Positions 42,485 to 52,850 of a stretch of DNA of 64,000 bases are shown here, one piece after another. The notes beneath the pieces were generated by a model that was given only the letters and a program-made list of their open reading frames with translations, did not search any database and was not told where the DNA came from. Within the stretch, counting starts at the first letter, position 1. Every line of letters starts with the position of its first letter. Source of the stretch: Cherax quadricarinatus (taxonomy: Eukaryota; Arthropoda; Malacostraca; Decapoda; Parastacidae); assembly GCF_038502225.1 (NCBI RefSeq), contig NC_091298.1:42427190-42491189 (forward strand). Reading direction: 5' to 3'. The position numbers and the translations under genes were made by a program.

Positions 42485-43351
42485 TTGAGAAACGAACCAG
42501 ACACTGTCACAATGAATCTTACCAAGTGTCTAGAGGTAAATACACACAGATCTAAATAGATTGTGAAAACGTGCAATTGCATTAAGTTTTATAACCTGCA
42601 TGAACTGTATCACTGTAGGCAACAAGAGCATTTCACTCCTCCATGGAAGATGTGTTCATTTAATATCACATACCTACAAGTCCCTCCCAAGAAGCTCGTT
42701 GCTAGTAATCCCTTCCTTAAATCTCTTGTTAGAGCAACTGCTCAAGAAGAAATTTCTCACCTATCTGGTAGTATTAGGTTATTACAAGTTATATACACTG
42801 ATGGATATATACAGGAGTCTTCTGGCAGGGCTGCATCTGCTCTTGTTTCCACCTCCCTAGTTAAGAACGATAATAAATTTGTTGAGTTAGGCATAAGAAT
42901 TAACAACTGTGCATCTACACTGCAAACTGAATTGTTTGCATTCCTAATGGTGCTGAAGATAACCTATGACACTGAGCTTGACTCTATCATCATTACTGAT
43001 TCAATGTCATCACTGAAGGCTCTTGACTCATATAATGACTTCAACAACATGCTCACTGGAGAAGCCAGGTACAGATACTCAAAAATTAGGGACAAAGGAA
43101 TTAATGTACAATTGCTACGGATCCCATCACACATTGGATTACTCCTTCATGATAAAGTTGGTATGTTAGCCAAGAAGAGTACCCAGAAGGAGAATGTAGA
43201 ATATAACTTTGGTATAACTGTGTCTAGCATTAGGAATAATATTAGGAGAGAAGTAAATAATGAAAATGATTGTTATAGGAATGCAGTTAGAAGCCTGAGT
43301 AGATCTATAACCCACTATGATAACATGAACGTAGATAAGTATGTTTATGGA
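42485..43351 (+). pseudogene. LINE3 copy b RNase H region
   Basis: It continues the RT/RNase H part of LINE3 ('NLTKCLEVNTHRSK', stop, 'IVKTCNCIKF'; 'VIYTDGYIQESSGR', 'LQTELFAFLMVL', 'IITDSMSSLKAL', 'HIGLLLHDKVGMLAKK'). A TAG at about 42558 and replacements such as TDGY for TDGS and KVGM for KVDM (loss of the last acidic residue) show it is older than copies a and c. It ends at 'VDKYVYG', where SINE-B sequence enters. Confidence 0.85.
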
Positions 43352-43847
43352 GTTTATTAGTTTAATATGTTTATTATGCACCCCATACCCATCCTGTGGG
43401 CGGTAGTCAAAAGATTACAGAGGTACATAATTGGTCCAGGGACTGGACTCCAAAGTTTTGATAGCTGAGCAAGTTACAGAGGTAATGAACTCACAATTTA
43501 CAAAGGTAATGAACTCACAATTTACAAAGGTAATGAACTCACAATTTACAAAGGTAATGAACTCCAGGTAAGTCTGATCACAATCATGACAAGTTACAAA
43601 GGTATTTACAGATTACAGAGGTACGTAATGGGTCCAGGGACTGGGCCCCCAAAGTTTTGATAGCTGAACTAGGTACAAAAGGTAATGAGCTCACAAGTTA
43701 CAAAGGTAATGAATTCTGAAGAATGGTTACTTACGTTTATACTTTGGCTACAACCATGAACAAATTATAGAGTAATGAGCAATTCATACTTCCACACCCG
43801 GTCACAACTGTAATGAGTTATTGGTGCAAATATTGATTGTTGAGTCA

Positions 43848-43945
<98 letters not shown>

Positions 43946-44214
43946 TAGTTTAATATCTTTATGCACCCCATACCCATCCTGTGGGCGGTAGTCAAAAGAT
44001 TACAAAGGTACATAATGGGTCCAGTGACTGGACCCCAAAGTTATGATAGCTGAACTAGTTACAAAGGTAATGAACTCCAGGTAGATCTGGTCACTAATCA
44101 TGGCAAGTTACAGAGGTAATGAATCAGCTTCACTCCTATACATGGTTACAGTCATGAACAAATTACAAAGTAATGAACCACTGATACGTCCACACCTGGT
44201 CACAATTGTAATGA
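43352..44214 (-). repeat. SINE-B array inserted in LINE3, with (CA)n
   Basis: Two SINE-B copies (about 43352-43850 and 43943-44214) are joined by a (CA)n microsatellite at 43852-43942. LINE3 is interrupted between consecutive bases of its sequence. Each full SINE-B, on the plus strand, starts 'tttagtttaatat..tttat' and ends about 430 bp later in CA repeats. In the minus orientation the CA (GT) side would be the 5' end. Confidence 0.75.
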
Positions 44215-44659
44215 GCAACGTGCAATGTGAACAGACTGACTGATGTTGTAGTGGCCAGGCTTAGGCTTGGTTACAAGTACTTCTGACAGTTTGGGAGACA
44301 CACAGATGATGATCAAACTAAATGTAAATTATGTGATCAGGCATATGGTCACTCTCTTGAACACTATTTGCTTAATTGTCCACTTATTGAGGAATACAGA
44401 GACAGACAGTACAATAACCTATGTGACATGTCAAGATATCTTATTAATGAAAATAAGATACCAGATATACTAAGCAAATTTCCTAAATTTGCTTGTAACA
44501 GATAAGTGAACTATAGATACGTAGATATAAATCCATATGTATTCCTGTTAACTCTTTGGGGCCTAGTTCCTAGGCCTTTTGTGTATCCATATGCTCTCGC
44601 GCTACCGTCCACAGGATGGATATGGGGTGCACAATAAACTAGCCACTTCGGTGGCAAAA
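44215..44659 (+). pseudogene. LINE3 copy b terminal zinc finger and 3' UTR
   Basis: Codes the Cys-His box 'CKLCDQAYGHSLEHYLLNC' near 44325-44385, stops at about 44505, then a 3' UTR with 'accgtccacaggatggatat' and 'ggggtgcacaataaactagc' and a (TAATC)n tail. Confidence 0.82.
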
Positions 44660-44895
44660 TCTAATCTAATCTAATCCTATACATGGTTACAGTCATGAAC
44701 AAATTACAAAGTAATGAACCACTGAAACGTCCACACCTGGCCACAATTGTATTGAGTTATAAATACAAATATTAAGTGGGTCATACACCCACACGAGCGC
44801 GTGCGCGCACAACTGTGTATAAATATATGTATACACACAAGCACGCGCACGCACATGCACACACACACACACTCCCTCCCCCACACACACACATG
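44660..44895 (-). repeat. SINE-B remainder plus GC/CA-rich simple repeat
   Basis: 44660-44790 continues the SINE-B copy that begins at 29914. 44795-44895 is a (CA)n-type tract with CGCG interruptions. The open frames here are simple-repeat artefacts. Confidence 0.7.
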
Positions 44896-44929
44896 TGGTA
44901 ATGCATTATTTACAGCTAGTAAAATTAGG

Positions 44930-45062
44930 GTATTTCTCCAAATTATTATTATTATAATCAAGAGGGAAGCGCTAAACCCGGAGGATTATACAGCGCCAGG
45001 AGGGGGGCAATGTGGAAGGCATTCAGGCTTAATTCGGGGAACTGGAGCAGTATTTCTCCAAA
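44930..45062 (-). repeat. SINE-A, 5'-truncated, 13-bp TSD
   Basis: The insert at 44943-45049 lacks the first ~55 bp of the long form. GTATTTCTCCAAA duplications lie at 44930-44942 and 45050-45062. Confidence 0.88.
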
Positions 45063-45255
45063 ATGGTCTGTAATATACCACTGTGGATAAAATACTTTGC
45101 CATTTCTTGAACATTTCTGAGCGAGTTGTTTCTAAATTCATTAATCTGATCACACTCCAGTATATAATGACGCAAGGTGTGACAATAGTCCATCTGGCAA
45201 AGTTTACATTTCGTTTGGTCTACATCTGGTGGTGGTGATTTAACCTGCCAAAGAT
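45063..45255 (-). pseudogene. LINE5 C-terminal zinc finger
   Basis: Contains 'CKLCQMDYCHTLRHYILEC', the same CX2C...HX4C box as the LINE3 C-terminus. The frame runs on into SINE-A on both sides only by chance. Confidence 0.8.
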
Positions 45256-45442
45256 ACTTGTAACCCATTATTATTATAATCAAGGGGGAAGCGCTAAACC
45301 CGGAGGATTATACAGCGCCTGGGGGGGGGGATGTGGAAGGCATTCAGGCTTAATTCGGGGAACTGGAGCACAGATCCAATTCCCTAAATCAAGAGCCCCT
45401 CACCAACATCAAGGAACCTTCCTTGAGGGGACTTGTAACCCA
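45256..45442 (-). repeat. SINE-A, full long form, 12-bp TSD
   Basis: The insert at 45268-45430 has exact ACTTGTAACCCA duplications at 45256-45267 and 45431-45442. On the minus strand it starts CCCCTCAAGG and ends in ATTATAATAATAA. Confidence 0.92.
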
Positions 45443-45813
45443 GCCAGAGCAGGGCGGTAGTGACATCCAAGAGTCTGCTTATCTTGTTGGATGCACCATA
45501 GACATGTGGCTCCTCCTGCATGATGGAATGATGATAGATGGACTGACTTGTGTCAATCTCCCTAAGTCTTAAATCAATAAAGTTCATTTGAAGTTCTTTT
45601 CGTATTATTGTTCTCAAACTGCTAACTGACAAGCCAAGATTGTAATCTACCCCCTCTTTGAAAGCATACAGCTTAGCCAATTCATCAGTTCTATCATGCA
45701 TCTGAAAACCAATGTGAGATGGAATCCACAGCATGTGCACTCTGACTCCACTGTCCACAATCTTACCATACCTATGTCTGGCTTCTGACACAAGAATGCC
45801 ACAATTTATACTT

Positions 45814-46000
45814 AATGAGTTGAGATTATTATTATTAAAATCAAGGGGGAAGCGCTAAACCCGGAGGATTATACAGTGCCTGGGGAGGATGTGGAAGGCA
45901 TTCAGGCTTAATTCGGGGAACTGGAGCACAGATCCAATTCCCTAAATCAAGAGCTCCTCACCAACATCAAGGAACCTTCCTTGAGGGGAATGAGTTGAGA
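45814..46000 (-). repeat. SINE-A, full long form, 12-bp TSD
   Basis: The insert at 45826-45988 is flanked by AATGAGTTGAGA at 45814-45825 and 45989-46000. Confidence 0.92.
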
Positions 46001-46105
46001 GCATTTATGGATGACAGAGAATCAGTTACAATTAAAGTGTCAACCTTTGATACATGGACGCATTTGAGTGCAAGGAGTATGGCAAACAGTTCTGTTTGAA
46101 GGGTA

Positions 46106-46165
46106 GAGGCCCATTATTATTATTATAATAAAAAAAAGAAGCGCTAAGCCACAAGGGGAGGCCCA
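46106..46165 (-). repeat. SINE-A short form, 8-bp TSD
   Basis: The insert at about 46114-46157 resembles the short fragments at 620 and 1717. GAGGCCCA lies on both sides (46106-46113 and 46158-46165). Confidence 0.82.
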
Positions 46166-46387
46166 GTTATTGATGCGTGCTCCAATTTCTTTATGAGAGC
46201 CATCACTCTGTATGACAGCAGCACTACCAGCTGCACCAGTGGACTGATGAACAGAACCATCAACGTAAATAATTTGTGAAAGAGTGTTCTGTGTGACTAA
46301 GTTATCAATACAGCTTAAGGCATCATGTTTGGCTTCAAGACGAAGCTTTGGTTGTGATTTAAGAAGTTTTGGGGGGAAATGGAGGAA

Positions 46388-46572
46388 TGGTAGTTTGAAT
46401 TATTATAATCAAGGGGGAAGCGCCAAACCCGGAGGATTATACAGCGCCTGGGGGGGGGGGATGTGGAAGGCATTCAGGCTTAATTCGGGGAACTGGAGCA
46501 CAGATCCAATTCCCTAAATCAAGAGCCCCTCACCAACATCAAGGAACCTTCCTTGAGGGGTGGTAGTTTGAA
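46388..46572 (-). repeat. SINE-A, full long form, 12-bp TSD
   Basis: The insert at 46400-46560 is flanked by TGGTAGTTTGAA at 46388-46399 and 46561-46572. Confidence 0.92.
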
Positions 46573-47300
46573 ATGGGGTAATATCCCATGGAGCAGGGAA
46601 ATGTCTGTTGCCTAACTTGACATAGATCATGTAGATGGTTCATGCGGAGGTCGGTTCCAGTTTTTTCGATCCATCTGGAAGGATGTTCACCAGTGCTGAG
46701 GAAAGTTTGGAGGGCTTCTGTGCAGGGGTTTGAATGGGCTAACCTAAGCATATTGACCCCAATAAGGATATTTCTTTCAGTAACACGATCTCTAATGCTT
46801 GGAATATTAAGTTGTTTCCGCATATTTAAAATTTTGGCAGTACGAGGGCATCCTAGGATGATCCTCATTGCTTCGTTTTGCAGTTTTTCCAGCCTTTCAA
46901 ACTTCCAGTCAGACACGAGTGCAAGTAGTGGCGCCGCATAATCAACCAATGATCTAATATAAGCAAGATACATCATTTTCACAATTTTAAGATTAGCTCC
47001 ATACCTGGGATGAAAACCTGCCACAACTCTAAGTGCTCTCAGCCTTTCTTTGTATTGGCGACAAAGTCTCGTTACTACAGGTCCAAGTAGTGGAACCTCA
47101 AAACCTAGATACCTGTATCTGCTTACATATTCTAGAAGAGACCCATCATGCAACTGGATCTGACGAACTGTGCCTCTCTGCCGAGGAGGACGCCTGTTGA
47201 GTCTCTTTGTTTTATCCCCTGAGATTATTAACCCCAGGTCCTGACACGAGGCTAGTACATGATTAAGAATGTTTTGGGTGTTGGAGAATCCGGTGGTGTG
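46573..47300 (-). pseudogene. LINE5 RT C-terminal region
   Basis: The open frame 46539-47153 covers 'YRYLGFEVPLLGP', 'MMYLAYIRSLVDYAAPLLAL' and 'AMRIILGCPRTAKILNMRKQ'. Upstream of 47153 the frame continues with 'LGLIISGDKTKRLNRRPPRQ'-like text. It parallels the LINE3 RT end block for block. Confidence 0.85.
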
Positions 47301-47460
47301 AATAATAATAATAATAATCTTTATTTACTACAAGTACATGTACATGGTATACAGTCCTAGCTGACAGCAATGACATACTACTACATATAAAGCCACTTGT
47401 TATGCTGAGCATCTCGGGCAAATTTGGTCAGTGTCCCAGGATGCGACCCACACCAGTCGA
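47301..47460 (+). repeat. SINE-C: tRNA-SINE relative lacking the tRNA head
   Basis: It starts with (AAT)n at 47301 and shares 'ccaggatgcgacccacacca' and 'gtcgactaacacccag' with the tRNA-derived SINE at 51989-52270. The shared part then stops. It breaks the LINE5 RT right at the FADD active site ('SFAD' then foreign sequence). In the tail-last orientation it lies on the minus strand; I mark plus only because the similarity was read on that strand. Confidence 0.65.
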
Positions 47461-48300
47461 CTAACACCCAGCAACAACAGCAAAACTAACTAACACATCA
47501 GCAAAACTAACCATATAATGATGGGGCTGGCTAGGCATAGCATTAAGTAAGGCATTAATCAGAATATTGAAAAGGGTGGGACTAAGCACACCTCCCTTTG
47601 GGGTTCCTAATTCAAAATCTTTAGTTACACTTCTATGTCCCTGGAACAACACAGACGACTTTCTGATGGACAGGTAACCTTTAATCCAGCGGAGAAGCCA
47701 TCTTCCAACATCCATTCTGGCAAGTTCACTAATGATTACATGTCGGTTGGCTACATCAAAAGCAGATTTAAGGTCAAGGAAAGTAGTGTATGAGCTGTCA
47801 GCGTGCAGAGTGAGAAAGGTGGTAATGCAATGATGCACACTCCTTCCATGCATGAAGCCATGCGACCGGGGAGACAAGAATTGCTTAATTCTGTGCATAA
47901 GACGATTAAGAATCATCCTTTCGAATGTTTTACACAAGCAGCTAGTAAGGGATATTGGGCGAAATGAGTTTTGTTGATTGGGCTTCGGAATGGGAATAAT
48001 GAGGCTGTTGGTCCATGATTTAGGGAGCTCCCCAGTGACATAGCTCATGTTATATAATTCAAGTAAAGGATTTCCTGGTACTCGACACAGCAATCTGACT
48101 ATGTTGTAAGTAATACCATCCTCACCAGGCGATGTGGAGTTACCCTTAGTTAGTGCTGCATCAAGTTCATAATTAGTGAAAGGAATGTTGCAGTCATCTT
48201 CCTTGCTGAGCATAAAGCAAACAAGTCTCTCCCTTGCATCATATTTGTCATTTAATTTTTCCTGTGTGGTACTGGGAAGATTGTCATAGCTAGATGTAGC
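47461..48300 (-). pseudogene. LINE5 RT core
   Basis: The 250-codon frame 47461-48213 has 'SPGEDGITYNIVRLL', 'FRPISLTSCLCKTFERMIL', 'SHGFMHGRSVHHCI', 'FLDLKSAFDVANRHVI' (first Asp), 'LGTPKGGVLSPTLFNILINA' and ends in 'VSFAD', where SINE-C splits the second catalytic box. Similarity probably extends to about 48300. Confidence 0.87.
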
Positions 48301-48602
48301 AGCCCAAGCACTAACTCATTCGCCCTATGTAAGGGATGAGGGTGCGCGATCTGCCCAGTTCTGTTACCCTTAATTCTATTTATGGTGGTATTTTGTTACC
48401 TTGTGTTGAGTGAATGTGGTTAGGTTTGTTTTTGTGCCATTCGGATGTTTTAGTTAACTGACGTTACCATTGTGTGGTACCTTATACATATAGTTAACAT
48501 TGTGACTGAATACACGTTTGCCTCTTTCATGTTCAAATTTTACACACAGATATGTGTATATTTAGTAGTGATGAGGTGTATATACCTTCTTTGTGAGGGG
48601 TG
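48301..48602. other. Spacer, no gene recognised
   Basis: About 300 bp with no feature I can support. Confidence 0.5.
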
Positions 48603-49512
48603 TTGTTGTATTTTTTATTTTATTATTAACACATCGGCCAATTCCCACCAAGGCAGGGTGGCCCAAAAAAGAAAACCTTTCATCATCATTCACTCCATTA
48701 CTGTCTTGCAGAAGGGTGCTTTACACTACATTTATAAAACTGCAACATTAATACTCCTCCTTCAGAATGCAGACACTGTACTTCCCATCTCCAGGACTCA
48801 AGTCCAGCCTGTCGGTTTCCCTGAATCCCTTCATAAATATTACCTTGTTCACATTACAACAGTACATCAAATATTAAAAACCATTTGCCTCCATTCACTC
48901 CTATCAAACATGCTCATGCATGCCTGCTGGAAGTTCAAGCCCCTCCCACACAAAACCTTTACCCCCTCCCCCCAACCTTTCCTATGCCGACCCCTACCCT
49001 GCCTTCCCTCCACTGAAGATTTATACTCCCAAAATAATTCTGTTTTCTTCCATCCTTTCTACATGTCCAAACCACCTTAACAACCCCTCCTCAACCCTCT
49101 GAATAATAGTTTTGGTAATCCCGCACCTTCTCCTAATTTCCAGGCTATGAATTCTCTGCATTATATTTATACCACACATTGCCCTCAGACATGACATCTC
49201 CACTGCCTCCAGCCTTCTCCTTGTTGCAACATTTATCACCCATGCTTCACACCCATATAGAAGTGTTGGTATAACTATACTCTCATACATTCCCCTCTTT
49301 GCTTCCACAAAGTTCTTTGTCTTCACAGACTCCTAAGTACACCACTCACCCTTTTCCCCTCATCAATTCTGTGATTCACCTCATCCTTCGTAGACCCATC
49401 TGCTGTCAAGGCCACTCCTAAATATCTGAATACATTCACCACCTCCATACTCTCTCCCTCCAATCTGATATCCAATCTTTCAACATCTAATCTTTTTATG
49501 TTTTTGTTGTAT
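48603..49512 (-). mobile_element. LINE6 copy b: 5'-truncated RTE-like LINE
   Basis: The insert (48612-49503) is flanked by TTGTTGTAT at 48603-48611 and 49504-49512. It holds the 3' part of the RTE-like family seen in full at 57083-60262: 'LDIRLEGESMEVVNVFRYLG', 'LLYGCEAWVIN', 'EMSCLRAMCG' and 'GLLRWFGHVERM'. The coding is broken at about 49323. The 3' UTR ends with a TAAT-type tail. Confidence 0.87.
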
Positions 49513-49691
49513 AGCATAATTATTTTTTCACATTTGTGACATATCTCTGTAGTAGGTATATTGTGTGATACAGAAAATATAAAAAAATGAGTCCTGGAAC
49601 TTTACCTCAACATTACAGAGTGCCATAATGGGTTGAACTGTACCTCAACATAACAAAAGTAAATAATAGGTTCAAGGACTGGGCCACAATT
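49513..49691. other. Spacer with a diverged SINE-B-like phrase
   Basis: Around 49605-49690 short phrases recall SINE-B ('taataggttcaaggactggg'). No gene. Confidence 0.4.
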
Positions 49692-49716
49692 TTTTTTATT
49701 GCAAGTTTACATCTGA

Positions 49717-50904
49717 TTGTCCTTTCCACTAACAAATGCAAGGAATAGAAAGGAAGAACTTAGGCAACAGGAATGGGAACAGTTTGTTAGTGGATTAAAT
49801 AGGTCCACCCCTTTGAGTTTGGCTTGGAAAGGTATAAATAAAATAACCAGGAAAAAGACTGGCAATGTTGCTCATCCCTTTCCTCTTGAAAAAGCAAATG
49901 ACCTCATAAATGACTGGTCCAAAACATCCAGGCATGAAAGCCTTCCATCTCATATTAGAAAAAATTTAGAGAGTACTTCTGAAGAAATGTTGAAACTGAT
50001 TAATTTTATGAGCCAAAATATTGATGAGAGTGATTGCCTCTTTACCGAGTATGAATTAGATAATGCATTAACCAAAGGTCGATCAACTGCTCCTGGAGAG
50101 GATGGTATAACCTATGATATTCTCAGAACTCTAAGGCACGTGCCTGATAACCCTTTGTTGGCACTGTATAATCTCAGTTACATTGAGGGCGTTCTTCCTA
50201 CTTCCTGGACCAATAGTCTCATTGTGCCTATCCCTAAGCCCCAACAGCCTGATACATTTAGGCCGATCTCCTCAACTAGTTGTCTTTGTAAAACTTTTGA
50301 AAGAATGATGCTTAACAGACTGTACTACAGAATCAGACATCAACTTTCCCCCTACCTCTATGGGTTCATGAAAGGTAAAAGTGTGCAGAACTGTATTTCC
50401 ACCTTTCTCACTGCACACACCTCTACTAGTTTTACCACTTTTCTTGATCTAAAATCTGCATTTGATATTGCAAACAGAACCGTTATACTACATGAACTAG
50501 CCAAAATGAATATTGGTGGTAGCTTACTCTGCTGGATAATAGGATACCTGTCAAATAGAGTATCCTCTGTCCTTTACCAAAGCTTCAGAAGTGATTCTAA
50601 AGAAATGTCTTTAGGTACACCGCAGGGAGGAGTTCTTAGTCCCATGCTATTTAATATTCTGATTAATGTTCTCCTAAATGCTCTACCTGCCTCACCTAAA
50701 CATATAGCTACAAGCTATGCTGATAATATCATGATCCATACAACAGGGCATAAGAAGATGAATAGCATTCTTAATGAAGTTCAAGCAATTTGTAATCGAC
50801 TAGGCCTCATAATATCTTCCTCTAAAACAAAGATATTAACAAGCAAACGACATCCCCCACCCATCTATTTGCAGGGTGAAATCATTAGCTACGTTAAAAC
50901 TTAG
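49717..50904 (+). pseudogene. LINE3 copy c RT
   Basis: A 395-codon frame whose first codon is TTG (an internal codon, not a real start, because the copy is truncated). RT boxes: 'APGEDGITYDILRTL', 'FRPISSTSCLCKTFERMML', 'LYGFMKGKSVQNCI', 'FLDLKSAFDIANRTVI' (first Asp), 'LGTPQGGVLSPMLFNILINV' and 'TSYADNIMIHTTG', where the second catalytic Asp of YADD is Asn. A frameshift near 50890 moves it into the next frame. Confidence 0.9.
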
Positions 50905-51988
50905 ATATCTTGGTGTAGATGTACCCTTTAACAAATCCACTATACCACAACTAAACAAGAAATGTAAAGCTAGGCTAAATGCTCTCAAAGCTGTTGCTGG
51001 CTACAATCCCAACTATCGTGCTAATGTGAGAATTGTGAGAATGATGTACATAGCCTATGTTAGGTCCTTAATTGATTATGCTGCTCCCATGCTGATATTA
51101 GCTAGAGAAAGTTTTCTCCGACCCTTGGAGTTAATGCAAAATGAAGCTCTCAGGATTATTCTTGGCTGTCCCAGATCTACAAAAGTTCTTAACATGAGGA
51201 AGGAGCTTGGTATTTCTAGTATCAGTGATAGGATTGTTGAAATTAACACTGTACTCGGTATTAGAATGTTGAGAAATGAACCAGTCACTGTCACAGTGAA
51301 TCTTACCAAATGTCTAGAGGTAAATACACACAGATCTAAATGGATTGTGAAAACGTGCAATTGCATTAAGTTTTATAACCTGCATGAACTGTATCACTGT
51401 AGGCAACAAGAGCATTTCACTCCTCCATGGAAGATGTGTTCATTTAATATCACATACCTACAAGTCCCTCCCAAGAAGCTCATTGCTAGTAATCCCTTCC
51501 TTAAATCTCTTGTTAGAGCAACTGCTCAAGAAGAAATTTCTCACCTAGCTGGTAGTAATAAGTTATCACAAGTTATATACACTGATGGATCTAAACAGGA
51601 GTCTTCTGGCAGGGCTGCATCTGCTCTTGTTGCCACCTCCCTAGTTAAGAACGATAATAAATTTGTTGAGTTAGGCATAAGAATTAACAACTGGGCGTCT
51701 ACACTGCAAACTGAATTGTTTGCAATCCTAATGGCGCTAAAGCTAACCTATGACACTGAGCTTGACTCTATCATCATTACTGATTCTATGTCATCATTGA
51801 AGGCTCTTGGCTCATATAATGACTCCAACAACATGCTCATTGGGGAAGCCAGGTATAGATACTCAAAAATTAGGGACAAAGGAATTAATGTACAATTGCT
51901 ATGGATCCCATCACACATTGGATTACTCCTTCATGATAAAGTTGATATGTTAGCCAAGAAGAGTACCCAGAAGGAGAATGTAGAATAT
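50905..51988 (+). pseudogene. LINE3 copy c RT end and RNase H
   Basis: Continuous frame: 'LRYLGVDVPFNKSTIPQLNK', 'MMYIAYVRSLIDYAAPMLIL', then RNase H with 'VIYTDGSKQESSGR', 'LQTELFAILMAL', 'IITDSMSSLKAL' and 'IPSHIGLLLHDKVDMLAKK'; all four acidic positions are present. It is cut at 51988 by the SINE. Confidence 0.9.
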
Positions 51989-52270
51989 AAGATAAGATAA
52001 GATAAGATTTCGTTCGGATTTTTAACCCCGGAGGGTTAGCCACCCAGGATAACCCAAGAAAGTCAGTGCGTTATTATTTCCATTGGGGTCCTTAATCTTG
52101 TCCCCCAGGATGCGACCCACACCAGTCGACTAACACCCAGGTACCTATTTGCTGCTAGGTGAACAGGACAATAGGTGTAAGGAAACGTGTCGAAATGTTT
52201 CCACCCGCCGGGAATCGAACCCGGGCCCTCCGTGTGAGAAGCGGGAGCTTTAGCCACCAGGCCACCGGGC
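51989..52270 (-). repeat. tRNA-derived SINE in LINE3
   Basis: On the minus strand the head (52270 down to about 52195) has an A box 'TGGCCTGGTGG' and a perfect B box GGTTCGATTCC in 'CCCGGGTTCGATTCCCGG', the internal RNA polymerase III promoter of a tRNA. The body follows, and the 3' tail is (CTTAT)n, seen as (GATAA)n at 51990-52008 on the plus strand. Compared with copies a and b, 24 bp of LINE3 are missing at the site and no duplication is visible, so a small target deletion accompanied insertion. Confidence 0.9.
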
Positions 52271-52850
52271 ATTAGGAATAATATTAGGAGAGAAGTAAAT
52301 AATGAAAATGATTGTTATAGGAATGCAGTTAGAAGCCTGAGTAGATCTATAACCCACTATGATAACGTGAACGTAGATATGTATGTTTATGGAGCAACTT
52401 GCAATGTGAACAGACTGACTGATGTTGTAGTGGCCAGGCTTAGGCTTGGTTACAAGTACTTCTGGCAGTTTGGGAGACACACAGATGATGATCAAACTAA
52501 ATGTAAATTATGTGATCAGGCATATGGTTACTCTCTTGAACACTATGTGCTTAATTGTCCACTTATTGAGGAATACAGAGACAGACAGTATAATAACCTA
52601 TTTGACATGTCAAGATATCTTATTAATGAAAATAAGATACCAGATATACTAAGCAAATTTCCTACATTTGCTTGTAACAGATAAGTGAACTATAGATATG
52701 TAGATATAAATCCATATGTATTCCTGTTAACCCTTTGGGGCCTAGTTCCTAGGCCTTTTGTGTATCCATATGCTCTCGCGCTACCGTCCACAGGATGGAT
52801 ATGGGGTGCACAATAAACTAGCCACTTCGGTGGCAAAATCTAAAAAAAAA
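52271..52850 (+). pseudogene. LINE3 copy c terminal finger and 3' UTR
   Basis: Frame 52367-52684 has 'CKLCDQAYGYSLEHYVLNC' and stops at about 52682. The 3' UTR carries 'ctaccgtccacaggatggat' and 'atggggtgcacaataaacta', followed by 'gccacttcggtggcaaaatc' (hairpin GCCAC/GTGGC) and the tail. Confidence 0.88.

Larger units (their letters stand above)
30099..44659 (+). mobile_element. LINE3 copy b, split into three pieces
   Basis: Pieces at 30099-30474, 42485-43351 and 44215-44659 are exactly consecutive in the LINE3 sequence (compare copy c). The first gap holds a 12-kb composite insertion with a 13-bp duplication, and the second a SINE-B array. The 3' end keeps the family 3' UTR and a (TAATC)n tail at about 44637-44659. 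The copy is 5'-truncated, starting inside the RT. Confidence 0.88.
45443..46380 (-). pseudogene. LINE5 RNase H domain, interrupted twice
   Basis: 'HMLWIPSHIGFQMHDRTDELAKL' (last RNase H block) is readable at about 45660-45745. Upstream blocks at about 46000-46280 carry the Asp/Glu motifs in the pattern of LINE3 (for example 'LQTELFAI' near 46090 and 'TDGS' near 46250). Two SINE-A insertions fall inside. Confidence 0.75.
44896..48300 (-). mobile_element. LINE5: LINE3-related I-type LINE, hit by several retroposons
   Basis: Minus-strand relic with RT (47461-48290), RT C-terminus (46573-47300), RNase H (about 45443-46380) and a terminal Cys-His finger (45063-45255). It is clearly related to LINE3 but a different family (for example 'RYLGFEVPLLGPVV' against 'RYLGVDVPFNK'). 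Inserts, each with duplications of 8-13 bp where checked, sit at 44943-45049, 45268-45430, 45826-45988, 46114-46157, 46400-46560 and 47301-47460. Confidence 0.85.
49692..52850 (+). mobile_element. LINE3 copy c: longest copy (RT, RNase H, finger)
   Basis: A plus-strand, I-superfamily-like LINE, 5'-truncated in the endonuclease-RT linker. It carries the whole RT, RNase H, C-terminal Cys-His finger and 3' UTR, ending in an A-interrupted (TAATC) tail at about 52838-52855. One frameshift (about 50890) and one tRNA-SINE insertion (51989-52270) are its main lesions. Near-identity with copy a inside gypsy indicates recent activity of this family. Confidence 0.9.

Noticed and set aside
52195..52270. 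A genuine tRNA gene
   Set aside because: The A and B boxes are good but the acceptor arm does not pair well, and the unit continues into a SINE body with a (CTTAT)n tail.
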